Part shown: one piece after another, positions 53,308 through 63,639 of the stretch
Numbering within the stretch: position 1 is the first letter of the stretch
Layout: each line of letters begins with the position of its first letter
Assembly: GCF_013408245.1 (NCBI RefSeq)
Contig: NZ_JACBYS010000001.1
Location: 1,054,001-1,118,000 of the forward strand
Length of the DNA: 64,000 bases
Reading direction: 5' to 3'
Origin: Duganella sp. 1224
GTDB lineage: Bacteria > Pseudomonadota > Gammaproteobacteria > Burkholderiales > Burkholderiaceae_D
Notes under the pieces: generated by a model
Told to the model about the DNA's origin: nothing
The model's input: only the letters and a program-made list of their open reading frames with translations
Database searches by the model: none
Made by a program: the position numbers and the translations under genes

Positions 53308-56202
53308 TTATTCGTAGTCGCTGATCGGCGCGCAGCCGCAGAACAGGTTGCGGTCGCCGTAGACGTTGTCGGCGCGGCCGACTGGCGGCCAGTACTTCTG
53401 CTTGCGCAGCGATGGCACCGGATAGGCCGCCACTTCACGCGAGTACTTGCGCTCCCACACGTCGGCGGTCAGCACCTCGGCGGTGTGCGGCGCGAACTTC
53501 AACGGGTTGTCCAGCTTGTCGAACTCGCCGCTTTCCACCTTGGCGATCTCGCCGCGGATGGCGATCATGGCGTCGATGAAGCGGTCCATCTCGACTTTCG
53601 ATTCCGATTCGGTCGGCTCGATCATCAGCGTGCCCGGCACCGGGAACGACATGGTCGGCGCGTGGAAGCCAAAGTCCATCAGGCGCTTGGCCACGTCTTC
53701 ATTCGAGATGCCGGTGGCATCCTGCAGCGGACGCAGATCAATGATGCACTCGTGCGCCACCAGGCCATCGTGGCCGGTGTACAGCACCGGGAAGTGCGGC
53801 GCCAGGCGGCGGGCGATGTAGTTGGCGTTGAGGATCGCGGTTTCGGTGGCGGCGGTCAGGCCCTCCGCGCCCATCATGGCGATGTACATCCACGAAATCG
53901 GCAGGATCGACGCCGAGCCGTATGGCGCCGCCGATACCGAACCAATGCCGGCGTTGTCGCGGATGTAGCCGTTCGAACGCTGGTTCGGCAGGAACTTGGC
54001 GAGGTGCGCGCCAACGCCGATCGGGCCGACGCCTGGGCCGCCACCGCCGTGCGGAATGCAGAAGGTCTTGTGCAGGTTCAGGTGCGAGACGTCGCCGCCG
54101 AACGCGCCAGGTGCGGCCACGCCGACCAGTGCATTCATGTTGGCGCCGTCGACGTACACCTGGCCGCCGTGGCTGTGGATGATGTCGCACAGTTCGCGGA
54201 TGCCTTCTTCGAACACACCGTGGGTCGAAGGGTAGGTGACCATGACCGCGGCCAGATTCTTCGAGTGCAGCTCGGCCTTGGCCTTCAGGTCGGCCAGATC
54301 GACGTTGCCGTTTTCGTCGCAGGCGGTGACCACCACCTGCATGCCGACCATCGATGCCGACGCCGGGTTGGTGCCGTGCGCCGACGATGGAATCAGGCAG
54401 ATGTTGCGGTGGCCTTCGCCACGCGACTGGTGGTAAGCCTGGATCACCAGCAGGCCGGCGTATTCGCCCTGCGAGCCGGCGTTAGGCTGCAGCGAGACGG
54501 CGGCGTAGCCGGTCACCGCGCACAGCATCTCTTCCAGCGAGGCGATCATCTCGCGGTAGCCCACGGTCTGCGCTTCCGGCGCGAACGGGTGGATGGTCGA
54601 GAATTCCGGCCAGGTCACCGGGATCATTTCGCTGGTGGCGTTCAGCTTCATGGTGCAGGAACCCAGCGGGATCATGGTGCGGTCCAGCGCCAGGTCCTTG
54701 TCGGCCAGCGAGCGCAGGTAGCGCAGCATCTCGGTTTCCGAGTGATAGCGGTTGAACACCGGGTGGGTCAGATAGGCCGAGCTACGCGACAGCGATTCCG
54801 GGAACGAGCGCTCGACGGCGGCTTCCACGGTGTCGAAGTCCGGGCCGTGGGCCGGGCCGCCGACCGGGTGCGAGAACACGGTCCACAGCAGGGCGATGTC
54901 TTCGCGGGTGGTGGTTTCGTCCAGCGACACGCCAACGTGGGTGGCGTCGATCACGCGCAGGTTGACGCCGTGCGAGTGGGCCGACGCGTGCAGCTGCTCG
55001 GCGTTCTTGACGTTGACGGTCAGGGTGTCGAACCAGCTGTCGTTGGTGATGGTGTAGCCCAGGGTCTTCAGGTTGGCGGCCAGCACGCCGGTCAGGCGGT
55101 GCACGCGCTTGGCGATCTGCAGCAGGCCTTGCGGGCCGTGGTAGACGGCGTACATCGACGCCATCACCGCCAGCAGCACCTGCGCGGTGCAGATGTTCGA
55201 GGTGGCTTTTTCGCGGCGGATGTGCTGTTCGCGGGTTTGCAGCGCCAGGCGGTAAGCCTTGTTGCCCTGCGCGTCGATGGTCACGCCCACCAGGCGGCCC
55301 GGCATCGAGCGCTTGAATTCATCGCGGGTGGCCATGTAGCCGGCGTGCGGGCCGCCGAAGCCCAGCGGTACGCCAAAGCGCTGCGAGTTGCCGACGACGA
55401 CGTCGGCGCCCCATTCGCCCGGTGGCGTCAGCATGGTCAGCGCCAGCAGATCGGCGGCGGCAACCACCATCGCGCCCTTGGCCTTGACGGCTTCCACGTC
55501 AGCCTTGTAATCGCGCACGTTGCCGTTCACGCCAGGATATTGCAGCAGCACGCCGAAGCATTCGCCCACGCTGGCCAGTTCGGCCGGGTGGAAGGTCTTG
55601 ACGACGATGTCCAGCGGCTTGGCGCGGGTCTCGACCACTTCGCGGGTTTGCGGCAGCACGTCGTCGGCAACGTAGAACACGTTGGACTTCGACTTGCTCA
55701 CGCGCTGGATCAGCGTCATGGCTTCGGCGGCGGCGGTGCCTTCGTCCAGCATCGAGGCGTTGGCGATGCCCATGCCGGTCAGGTCGGTGATGGTCTGCTG
55801 GAAGTTCAGGATGGCTTCCAGGCGGCCTTGCGAAATCTCTGGCTGGTAGGGCGTGTAGGCGGTGTACCAGGCCGGGTTTTCAAAGATATTGCGCAGGACG
55901 ACGTTGGGCGTCAGCGTGTTGTAGTAGCCCTGGCCGATCAGCGACTTCAGGACCTTGTTTTTCGAAGCGATTTTTTTCAGCTTGTTCAGCGCTTCGTTTT
56001 CCGGCATCGGCTGGGTGTAGGCGCCCAGCGGCAGGGCGGCCTTGTTGCGGATATTGGCTGGCACGATGGCGTCGATCAGGGCGGCGCGCGAGGCGTAGCC
56101 GAGTACCGACAGCATCTCCTGCTGTTCGGCGGCGTCTGGGCCGATGTGACGGGCGATGAAGGCGTCGCGCGCTTCGAGTTGGGTCAGGCTGGTGCGGGTC
56201 AT
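53308..56202 (-). CDS. gcvP: Glycine dehydrogenase (decarboxylating), P protein
   Basis: The 964-residue PLP enzyme decarboxylates glycine and passes the aminomethyl group to the H-protein lipoyl arm. The PLP lysine is Lys712 in [16 protein letters not shown]. The N- and C-terminal halves are the usual internal duplication (FxxRHIGP at the start; [21 protein letters not shown]). Length matches homodimeric P proteins. It ends the gcvT-gcvH-gcvP operon; a 70-bp hairpin repeat and about 100 bp separate it from gcvH. Confidence 0.97.
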   Translation of the reverse strand: MTRTSLTQLEARDAFIARHIGPDAAEQQEMLSVLGYASRAALIDAIVPANIRNKAALPLGAYTQPMPENEALNKLKKIASKNKVLKSLIGQGYYNTLTPNVVLRNIFENPAWYTAYTPYQPEISQGRLEAILNFQQTITDLTGMGIANASMLDEGTAAAEAMTLIQRVSKSKSNVFYVADDVLPQTREVVETRAKPLDIVVKTFHPAELASVGECFGVLLQYPGVNGNVRDYKADVEAVKAKGAMVVAAADLLALTMLTPPGEWGADVVVGNSQRFGVPLGFGGPHAGYMATRDEFKRSMPGRLVGVTIDAQGNKAYRLALQTREQHIRREKATSNICTAQVLLAVMASMYAVYHGPQGLLQIAKRVHRLTGVLAANLKTLGYTITNDSWFDTLTVNVKNAEQLHASAHSHGVNLRVIDATHVGVSLDETTTREDIALLWTVFSHPVGGPAHGPDFDTVEAAVERSFPESLSRSSAYLTHPVFNRYHSETEMLRYLRSLADKDLALDRTMIPLGSCTMKLNATSEMIPVTWPEFSTIHPFAPEAQTVGYREMIASLEEMLCAVTGYAAVSLQPNAGSQGEYAGLLVIQAYHQSRGEGHRNICLIPSSAHGTNPASASMVGMQVVVTACDENGNVDLADLKAKAELHSKNLAAVMVTYPSTHGVFEEGIRELCDIIHSHGGQVYVDGANMNALVGVAAPGAFGGDVSHLNLHKTFCIPHGGGGPGVGPIGVGAHLAKFLPNQRSNGYIRDNAGIGSVSAAPYGSASILPISWMYIAMMGAEGLTAATETAILNANYIARRLAPHFPVLYTGHDGLVAHECIIDLRPLQDATGISNEDVAKRLMDFGFHAPTMSFPVPGTLMIEPTESESKVEMDRFIDAMIAIRGEIAKVESGEFDKLDNPLKFAPHTAEVLTADVWERKYSREVAAYPVPSLRKQKYWPPVGRADNVYGDRNLFCGCAPISDYE

Positions 56203-56233
56203 GATTGGGCGAGGGCAGAGAGAGAAATAAGCT

Positions 56234-56303
56234 GTCGTTCCGGCGCAGGCCGGAACCCATGCTGAGCTGGCGTTCTATGGGTCCCGGCGTACGCCGGGAC
56301 GAC
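56234..56303. repeat. 70-bp double-hairpin REP-like element, copy B (gcvH/gcvP)
   Basis: Same length and orientation as copy A at 26184. Stems are GTTCCGGC-GCAG-GCCGGAAC and GTCCCGGCG-TA-CGCCGGGAC. Changes relative to copy A occur in pairs that keep both helices. The element ends just before the gcvH stop. Confidence 0.9.
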
Positions 56304-56305
56304 GA

Positions 56306-56686
56306 TTACGCGCCGATGTTTTTGCCGTAGGCGGCGGCGTCCAGCAGGCCGTTGATCGCGCCGGCGTCGGTCGGCTTGATCTTGAACAGCCAGTTGGCGT
56401 AGGCGTCGGCGTTGATCGATTCCGGCGCGTTGACCACGTCCTCGTTCACGGCCACGACTTCACCGGCCACTGGCGCGTAGATGTCGCTGGCGGCCTTGAC
56501 CGACTCCACCACGGCGGCGTCGTTGCCGGCTTCGTAGCTGTCGCCGACTTTCGGCAGTTCGACAAAGACGATATCGCCCAGCGCGTCCTGCGCGTACTCG
56601 GTGATGCCCACGGTGACGGTGCCATCGGCTTCAGCGCGTACCCATTCGTGGGATTCGGTGTACTTCAGGTCTGCAGGAATGTTCAT
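56306..56686 (-). CDS. gcvH: Glycine cleavage system H protein
   Basis: The 126-residue shuttle protein carries lipoate on Lys64 (VESVKAAS). It moves the methylamine group between GcvP, GcvT and the lipoamide dehydrogenase. The sequence starts [14 protein letters not shown], as expected, with length in the normal range. It lies 31 bp after gcvT. Confidence 0.97.
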   Translation of the reverse strand: MNIPADLKYTESHEWVRAEADGTVTVGITEYAQDALGDIVFVELPKVGDSYEAGNDAAVVESVKAASDIYAPVAGEVVAVNEDVVNAPESINADAYANWLFKIKPTDAGAINGLLDAAAYGKNIGA

Positions 56687-56717
56687 ATTGTAAGGCTCCA
56701 GAGGGTGAGGGTATGAA

Positions 56718-57839
<1,122 letters not shown>

Positions 57840-57899
57840 GGTCCGGTCCAAATCGAAAAGAGGTTAACAGGGAATGCGTAATGATTCCATCATGTTGCG

Positions 57900-58085
57900 C
57901 CCCTCTGTCCTTGGTACCTGAGAGATAGCGGAAAGCTGGTTCCGCACGCCCCTTCGGTGGGTTGCCGCTGCAACCTCTCTCCAGAGTTTGAGCCGTGTTG
58001 CGTGGCCCCCTGACCGGTCCTTTTGCCTGAGAGTTTTTGGGTAGTGCCCCTTCGGCGGCAACGCGTGTTTGCCCTCTCCCGATCA
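57900..58085 (-). promoter_or_regulatory. Tandem glycine riboswitch upstream of gcvT
   Basis: Read on the minus strand, two glycine aptamers lie in series. The first holds CGGGAGAGGGC...GCCGAAGGGGCA...CTCTCAGGCAAAAGGACCG. The second holds CTGGAGAGAGG...CACCGAAGGGGC...CTCTCAGGTACCAAGGACAGAG. Both show the conserved GAGAG/CTCTCAGG and CCGAAGGGGC elements of the family. It should switch on gcvTHP when glycine is plentiful. About 60 nt lie between the second aptamer and the gcvT ATG; a short U-rich or anti-SD expression platform may be there. It fills most of the 370-bp gap between gcvT and the ClpP-like gene. Confidence 0.95.
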
Positions 58086-58094
58086 AGACTCGGG

Positions 58095-58123
58095 AATATA
58101 TGTCAGAAGGGCCTGAATGTCAA
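58095..58123 (-). promoter_or_regulatory. Sigma-70 promoter of gcvTHP
   Basis: On the minus strand: TTGACA (58123-58118), 17 bp, TATATT (58100-58095). The transcript would begin just before the first riboswitch aptamer. Confidence 0.88.
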
Positions 58124-58213
58124 TCTTGCCCCCGGCGCGCACGAATGAACGTGGGGAATGCTGGAAAAGAAACAATTTGCTAGAATAAATCACACTATTT
58201 CGAGAGCCCAGCC

Positions 58214-58771
58214 ATGAGCCAAGAGCAAAATTATGATGGACACGCGTGGTTCACGCTGTCCGGCGACGTCAACAGCGACATGGTCCGCCGCGTGTTTGAC
58301 GCGGTTGCCGACATGACCGAGGACCGCATCACCACCGCCCACATCCTGATCCAGTCCAACGGCGGCTACGTCAGCGACGGCATCTGCCTGTACAACTACC
58401 TGAGCAAGCTGCCGATCAAGATCGTCACCTACAACGCCGGCGCGGTGGCGTCGATTGCCGTGATCCTGTATCTGGCCGGCAGCGAGCGCTACGCCAGCGA
58501 CACCGCGCGCTTCATGGTGCACAAGTCGCATGCCAGCGCGCCGCACGGCGCCCGGCCGGACGCGCTGCGCATCATCGTCGAGGGCTTGCAGGCGGACGAC
58601 GCCCGCACCGAGCAGATCCTGCGCAGCCACGTCAGGCTGACCGAGGACCACTGGCGCACGCATGAATATTCCGACCTGCACCTGACGGCGGGCGAAGCGC
58701 TGAAGGTGGGACTGATCAATGCCGTGGAGGATTTTGTGCCGCCAGGCGGTCACCGCGTGACCAACATCTGA
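58214..58771 (+). CDS. ClpP-like serine protease (stand-alone)
   Basis: The 185-residue protein is of the ClpP/crotonase fold. IQSNGGYVSDGICLYNYL matches the ClpP NSPGG-type loop only loosely. The triad is inferred as Ser80 (GAVASIA), His103 (FMVHKS) and Asp154 (SDLHLTAGEA), with spacing close to ClpP. The hallmark GMAAS is replaced by GAVAS, so this is not the housekeeping ClpP. No ClpX or ClpA gene lies beside it, and its partner and substrates are unknown. It diverges from the gcv promoter. Confidence 0.85.
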   Translation: MSQEQNYDGHAWFTLSGDVNSDMVRRVFDAVADMTEDRITTAHILIQSNGGYVSDGICLYNYLSKLPIKIVTYNAGAVASIAVILYLAGSERYASDTARFMVHKSHASAPHGARPDALRIIVEGLQADDARTEQILRSHVRLTEDHWRTHEYSDLHLTAGEALKVGLINAVEDFVPPGGHRVTNI

Positions 58772-58832
58772 GGCGTGGGAAGAGGGGACCCGATGCGGCG
58801 CGCGGGGCGCCGCATTACCGCTGCTTGTCTAC

Positions 58833-59027
58833 TTAGCGGTTGCCGGATTTGTTGCCGTCATTTTTATGGCTTTGACGGCCAGCTTCGACGTGCTGCTCAT
58901 GGGTGCCACCCTGGGTGCCGCGCGATCCGCTGGAGGAGCCAGCGCCGCCCGACTGCTTGTTGCTGCCTTGATTCGAGCCTTGTTTCGAGCCCTGGTTACT
59001 GCTGCTGCCTTTTTGGTTCGAGTTCAT
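58833..59027 (-). CDS. Small disordered Ser/Gly/Asn/Gln-rich protein
   Basis: The 64-residue protein is almost free of hydrophobic residues, with short repeats such as NQGSKQGSNQGSN and an end rich in His/Lys/Asn. Composition resembles small stress-induced hydrophilic proteins of the KGG/Con-10 kind, but the KGG motif is absent. The frame has an ATG start with AAGGAAT upstream. It could be a desiccation or osmotic-stress protein; this is inference. Confidence 0.65.
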   Translation of the reverse strand: MNSNQKGSSSNQGSKQGSNQGSNKQSGGAGSSSGSRGTQGGTHEQHVEAGRQSHKNDGNKSGNR

Positions 59028-59186
59028 TTTTGATTCCTTTGAAAAGTGAAAAGAACGTACTCGCCAGAATCGTCCCGGCTTTTCGATAGCTGAGGCGTTT
59101 CCGGTGACGCCATGATGCGTTTTTGAGCTCCGGCCCGGTATCGGAGTTCGTGCTGAGGGTCTGTAGGAGTACGCCTCACTTGCCGT

Positions 59187-60644
59187 TCAAAATTCTTCCC
59201 ACTCAACTTCCTTGCGCGCTGCGCGCGGCAATCTCGGCGGCGCGCCGCGTGCTGGCGTTGCAGGTGCCTTGTCGGGCGCCGGCCGGGTCGTCTCCGTAAC
59301 CGGCGAGGCCGTTGGCGCGGACGCCTCGGTGCCGACGGCAAACACGCTGATGGCGTCGCCCAGCTTGCCCGTCTCCAGCCGCATCGACGCCGCCGCGGCC
59401 GCCGCCTGCTGCACCAGCGCGGCGTTCTGCTGCGTGGCCTGATCCATGGCGGCGATGGCCTGGTTGACTTGTTCCAGGCCGGCCGTCTGCTCGGCGCTGG
59501 CGGCGGCGATTTCACCGATCAGGCCGGTCACCTGCTTGACGCTGCCCACCACCGCATCCATGGTCTTGCGCGCCTGGTCGGCCAGTTGGGTGCCGCGCGC
59601 CACCTTGTCGACTGAGTCGTCGATCAATTCCTTGATTTCCCGGGCCGCCGCCGCCGAGCGCTGCGCCAGGTTGCGGACCTCGGATGCCACCACCGCAAAG
59701 CCGCGCCCCTGTTCGCCGGCGCGCGCGGCTTCCACCGCCGCGTTCAGGGCCAGAATGTTGGTCTGGAACGCGATGCCGTCGATCACGCCGATGATTTCCG
59801 CGATCTTGCGCGAGCTGTCGTTGATCGAGGCCATCGTGCCCACCACCTGCGCCACGTCCTCGCCGCCGCGCACCGCCACGGCGGACGCCGACAGCGCCAA
59901 CTGGTTGGCCTCGACCGCGTGGCCGGCATTCTGGCGCACGGTGGCGGTCAGCTGTTCCATCGATGACGCGGTTTGTTCCAGTGCCGCCGCCTGCTGTTCG
60001 GTGCGCGCCGACAAATCCTGGTTACCCTGCGCAATCTCCGCCGCCGCGCCGCCCAGCGCCCGCGCGCCATGCTGCACCTGGCGGACGATGGCCTGCAGGC
60101 TGTCGTTCATGTGCTGCATGGCGCGCAGCAGCTTGCCGGTCTGGTTGTCTGGCTGCGGCGGAATCTGTGTGCCAAGGTCGCCGCTGGCGATGCGCTCGGC
60201 CACCGCCGTCGCCTGCCTCAGTGGCGTCGAGATTGAGCGGGCCGTCCACAGCGCCAGCAGCGTGCCGCCGGCCATCGCCAACAGCAGCAGGCTGTAGGTG
60301 ATGATGCGGGCGCCGGCGTACAATTCGCCGGTCTGCCGCGTTTCCTCCTGGCTGGCCTGGATGGCCGCGACCAGCAGCCGGCTGAGTTGCGTGTTGAGCG
60401 CGCGCGCCTGTTGCAGCTGTGTCTCGGTCGACGGCGCTGTGCCTTCGCCAAGCAGCGCCTCGTTGCGCCGCGACAAGGCCGCCGTGGTCTGCGGCAGCCA
60501 CGTGCCGGACAGTTCCGCTGCTGCGTGGTTGATGGCGTCGATGCGCGACAGGGCGCTCAGTCCTAGCAGTGCTGTCAGGCCGAGCACGACGGCAAAAGCG
60601 GCCAGCAGCTTGCGCGACGTTTCCAGGTTGTGCAGGAATTTCAT
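59187..60644 (-). CDS. Methyl-accepting chemotaxis protein with CheR-binding tail
   Basis: The 485-residue receptor has a first membrane helix (about 12-32), a short periplasmic part (about 33-108, half the usual four-helix bundle), a second helix (about 110-130), HAMP and a signalling domain with the normal tip [19 protein letters not shown]. The last residues EWEEF match the CheR/CheB tether pattern xWxxF. I took the ATG at 60644 with AAGGA five bases upstream; an ATG two codons earlier is in frame. The first helix may be followed by a deletion of helices in the ligand domain. Confidence 0.93.
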   Translation of the reverse strand: MKFLHNLETSRKLLAAFAVVLGLTALLGLSALSRIDAINHAAAELSGTWLPQTTAALSRRNEALLGEGTAPSTETQLQQARALNTQLSRLLVAAIQASQEETRQTGELYAGARIITYSLLLLAMAGGTLLALWTARSISTPLRQATAVAERIASGDLGTQIPPQPDNQTGKLLRAMQHMNDSLQAIVRQVQHGARALGGAAAEIAQGNQDLSARTEQQAAALEQTASSMEQLTATVRQNAGHAVEANQLALSASAVAVRGGEDVAQVVGTMASINDSSRKIAEIIGVIDGIAFQTNILALNAAVEAARAGEQGRGFAVVASEVRNLAQRSAAAAREIKELIDDSVDKVARGTQLADQARKTMDAVVGSVKQVTGLIGEIAAASAEQTAGLEQVNQAIAAMDQATQQNAALVQQAAAAAASMRLETGKLGDAISVFAVGTEASAPTASPVTETTRPAPDKAPATPARGAPPRLPRAARKEVEWEEF

Positions 60645-60817
60645 GGGCATCCTTGGTGGGCGGGAGGGAGTTTTATCTTAGGGAAACGCCAAGCTTGCTC
60701 GTTGAGGCGTCTCAAAATACGCAAAAAATTGGCGCTTCTTGGCTAATTGGTATTGCTTGATGGAAATATCATGTGACAAGGTAGGGATAAGCCCGACTTC
60801 GCCCAGCAGGTAAGCCC

Positions 60818-63553
60818 ATGGTTGCAACTCCAACAACATCCGCAGCGCCGAACAAGACGGTGTCGCCGCGTCACGCCTTGTTGGAGGAGTTGATCGGGAT
60901 CGCGCTCAAGCATGCCGGGGAACAGTATCTGGCGCTGGCGAGCAAGCTGGCCGGGGCGTTGATCGATGCCACCGATGGCGACACGCGGCTGATTCAGCAG
61001 CGTATCCGCGCCGGCAACCAGTTGCGCAACCGGAATTTCGCGTTTTTGCATCTGGCCAGCAGCGCGCTGGAGCGGGCGCTGCGGCGCGAGCTCGCCGAGT
61101 TGGCACCCGCCGCCAGGCGCGAGGCGCGTGCCGCCGCTCAGCCCTTGTCGCTGGTGCCGTTCGAGGAGATGGATCACAAGGTTGCGCTGTCTGGCGTCAG
61201 CAAGCCGTTTGAAAGTCTGCATGCGGATGCCTTGCAGACGCTGAATGTGCGGCTGGCGTTTTTGCTGGACCGGGATATCTTGCGGGGCAGCCAGAATCCG
61301 TTTCGGCCGGCGGTGTTTCTGCAGGCTTTGCAGCAGGCGTGGGTGGAGTTTGATACGGAGGAGGCCTCGGCGGAGTTGTTGCTGCCGTGGATTAAGCCTG
61401 GCATGTTCATTGAGCTGGGGCCGATGCTGGACGCGCTGAATTTGGCGCTGCAGGCTGGCGGCGTGCTGCCGGGGGGAGTGGATCGGTATCAGCGCCGCAA
61501 GTCGGACGGCGGTGTCGCGGTCGGGGCGGCCAAGACCAACCAGGCGGCGCTGGCGCAGCAGTTGCGGCAGTTCTTCGCTTCCAGCGAGGTGGCGGGCTCG
61601 GCGGCCGGACAGATTGTCGACGGCATCGCCAGCGGCATGCTGCAGGGCGCCGGCGGTGTCGACTTGACCATCCCGGATCTGCCCGCAGCCGCGCTGGCGG
61701 CCCGCAGCACATGGACGCCGAACGCCGACCTGCACGCCACCCGCAGCCAACCGGCCGGCGGCTCCGGGGCGCCAGGCCCCGCTCAGCACGCCACCCGCGG
61801 CCAGCCGGCCGGCAGCGCAGGTGCGCCGAGCGCCGCCCAGCACGTCACCCGCGTCCTGCCGGCCGGCGGCTCCGGTTCGCCGGGGGCCACCCTGGACGCC
61901 ACTTGCGGCCGGTCGGCCGGTGGGACGACGCCGGAGGTGGCGCGGCACGCCATGCGCGGCCAGTTGACCGACGCTACCGGCGGTCAGAGGGACGCGGCGG
62001 CGGCGGGTGCGGGCGTGGGCGAAACGGCAGTTGCCGGCGGCGCCGCAGGCGCCGAATCGACGACTGGCGACGTCGTGGCGCGCGGCGCAACGCCAATTGC
62101 TGGCATCGCGGCCGGCGCGAGCTGGACGCCAGGCGCGGCGCAGGGCTTCCATGCCGGCGCCTTGCCTAACGAGGACGCCCAGCGCCTCGCCCAGATCGGC
62201 GCCAGGCAGCCGCTGCTGGCCTACCTCGCGGAACTGCAAAAAGCCGTGCCTTACGAATCCATCGGCAACCTGGCCGCCGTCACCAGCGGCGCCTCGGCTG
62301 GCAACGTTTTCTACCTGCCCGCCCTCAAACACACCATGCCGCAAGGCAGCCTGACGCGCGCCGACGAATCCACCATCGACCTGCTATCCGCCGTCTTCGA
62401 CACCGTCTTCCGCGACCCCGGTATCTCCCCCGAGATCCGCGAACTGATCCGCTTCCTGCAAATCCCGGTGCTGCAAGCCGCGCTGGTCGACAAGAACTTC
62501 TTCTTCCAGGAAGCCCACCCGGCGCGCCGCCTGCTGGAACTGCTGTCGCGCATGGGCTGGGAGCAGCGCAAGGGCCCGGACGACCCGCTGTTCCAGGCCA
62601 TGCAGCGCAGCGTCGACCGCGTTGGCCGCGACGATCAGCACGAGCTGTCGGTCTTCACCGACGCCGTCAACGAGCTGGAGGCGTTGATACTGGCCGAGGA
62701 ACAAGCCGCCACCGCCGCCATCGCCGCGCCCATCGCCGCCGCGCTCAGGCAGGAAAAGAGGGCCGAGTCGAACAAGCTGGCCAAAAACGCCGTCGCGCTG
62801 CGTATCGGCAGCGGCGAGGTCATCGCCGTGATCGAAGCCTTCCTCGAGCAACGCTGGGTGTCGGTGCTGACCATCGCCTACAGCATCGAGGACGAGAAAC
62901 CCGGCGCCGTCAACAACGCCACCAACACCATGGACGACCTGATCTGGAGCGTCCGCCCCAAGCTGACCGCCGACGACCGCAAGCAGCTGATCGCCAGGCT
63001 GCCGGGCCTGCTGTCCGCGCTCAACAAATGGCTGGACGTGATCCGGTGGCAGGACGCCGACCGGCTGCAATTCTTCGCCGAACTGGCCGAATGCCACGCA
63101 TCAATCGTCCGCGCGCCGCTGGAGATGTCGCCGGCGCGGCAGGTCGAGATAGCCATGCAGGTGGCGCAGCGGGCCGCCGAACGCCGCCTCGCGCTGCAAG
63201 CCCGCGCCGACGCCGAGCGGCAGGCCCGTCCGCCAGAGGACGACGACCCGGCCGCCATCGCAGTCGATCACCTGGAGCGCGGCATGTGGCTGGCGTTCGA
63301 GCAGGAGGACGGCAGCAGCCGCAAGGTCAAGCTGGCGTGGATCAGTCCGCGCCGGACGCTCTACATCTTCTCCACCGCCGCGCGGCAGGAAGCGTTCTCC
63401 ATGCCCGGCGACGAACTCGCGCGCCGCTTCCGCGACGGCAGCGCCCAGGTCGTGCACGCCGAAGGCATCGTCGCCGTCGCGCTCAGCCAGGCCTTGTCCC
63501 GCGCTGCGGAAAACGATCCGGCGATGGCGAGCGCCGCCATCGGCCCCGCCTAA
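60818..63553 (+). CDS. DUF1631-family protein with internal tandem repeat
   Basis: The 911-residue cytoplasmic protein of the DUF1631 family has a helical N-terminal domain (about 20-290), a low-complexity middle (about 300-440) and a conserved C-terminal part (about 455-905). The end (MWLAFEQEDGSSRKVKLAWISP) looks like a small PilZ-like beta domain, suggesting cyclic-di-GMP or regulatory binding, but no RxxxR motif is evident just before it. In the middle, an 18-residue unit (ATRxQPAGGSGAPGxAQH) is repeated three to four times. No clear partner gene is adjacent. Function unknown. Confidence 0.88.
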   Translation: MVATPTTSAAPNKTVSPRHALLEELIGIALKHAGEQYLALASKLAGALIDATDGDTRLIQQRIRAGNQLRNRNFAFLHLASSALERALRRELAELAPAARREARAAAQPLSLVPFEEMDHKVALSGVSKPFESLHADALQTLNVRLAFLLDRDILRGSQNPFRPAVFLQALQQAWVEFDTEEASAELLLPWIKPGMFIELGPMLDALNLALQAGGVLPGGVDRYQRRKSDGGVAVGAAKTNQAALAQQLRQFFASSEVAGSAAGQIVDGIASGMLQGAGGVDLTIPDLPAAALAARSTWTPNADLHATRSQPAGGSGAPGPAQHATRGQPAGSAGAPSAAQHVTRVLPAGGSGSPGATLDATCGRSAGGTTPEVARHAMRGQLTDATGGQRDAAAAGAGVGETAVAGGAAGAESTTGDVVARGATPIAGIAAGASWTPGAAQGFHAGALPNEDAQRLAQIGARQPLLAYLAELQKAVPYESIGNLAAVTSGASAGNVFYLPALKHTMPQGSLTRADESTIDLLSAVFDTVFRDPGISPEIRELIRFLQIPVLQAALVDKNFFFQEAHPARRLLELLSRMGWEQRKGPDDPLFQAMQRSVDRVGRDDQHELSVFTDAVNELEALILAEEQAATAAIAAPIAAALRQEKRAESNKLAKNAVALRIGSGEVIAVIEAFLEQRWVSVLTIAYSIEDEKPGAVNNATNTMDDLIWSVRPKLTADDRKQLIARLPGLLSALNKWLDVIRWQDADRLQFFAELAECHASIVRAPLEMSPARQVEIAMQVAQRAAERRLALQARADAERQARPPEDDDPAAIAVDHLERGMWLAFEQEDGSSRKVKLAWISPRRTLYIFSTAARQEAFSMPGDELARRFRDGSAQVVHAEGIVAVALSQALSRAAENDPAMASAAIGPA
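61736..61963 (+). repeat. 54-bp coding tandem repeat in the DUF1631 gene
   Basis: Three 54-bp units (61736-61789, 61790-61843, 61844-61897) and a 51-bp degenerate unit (61898-61948) plus a partial one code for the motif beginning ATRxQPAGG. The frame is kept throughout. It is a likely site of copy-number variation. Confidence 0.8.
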
Positions 63554-63639
63554 AAAAGTTACGAGTGGTAAAGCTATGGCAAAAAGGCACTGCCCTGTGT
63601 TTTAATGCGTTGTGCAGTGCGGAATAATTGAGAGGAACT

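Noticed and set aside
53485..56265. Open frame of 926 codons on the plus strand opposite gcvP
   Set aside because: The true gene is gcvP on the other strand with an intact PLP motif; the plus-strand product is low-complexity Arg/Gln/His.
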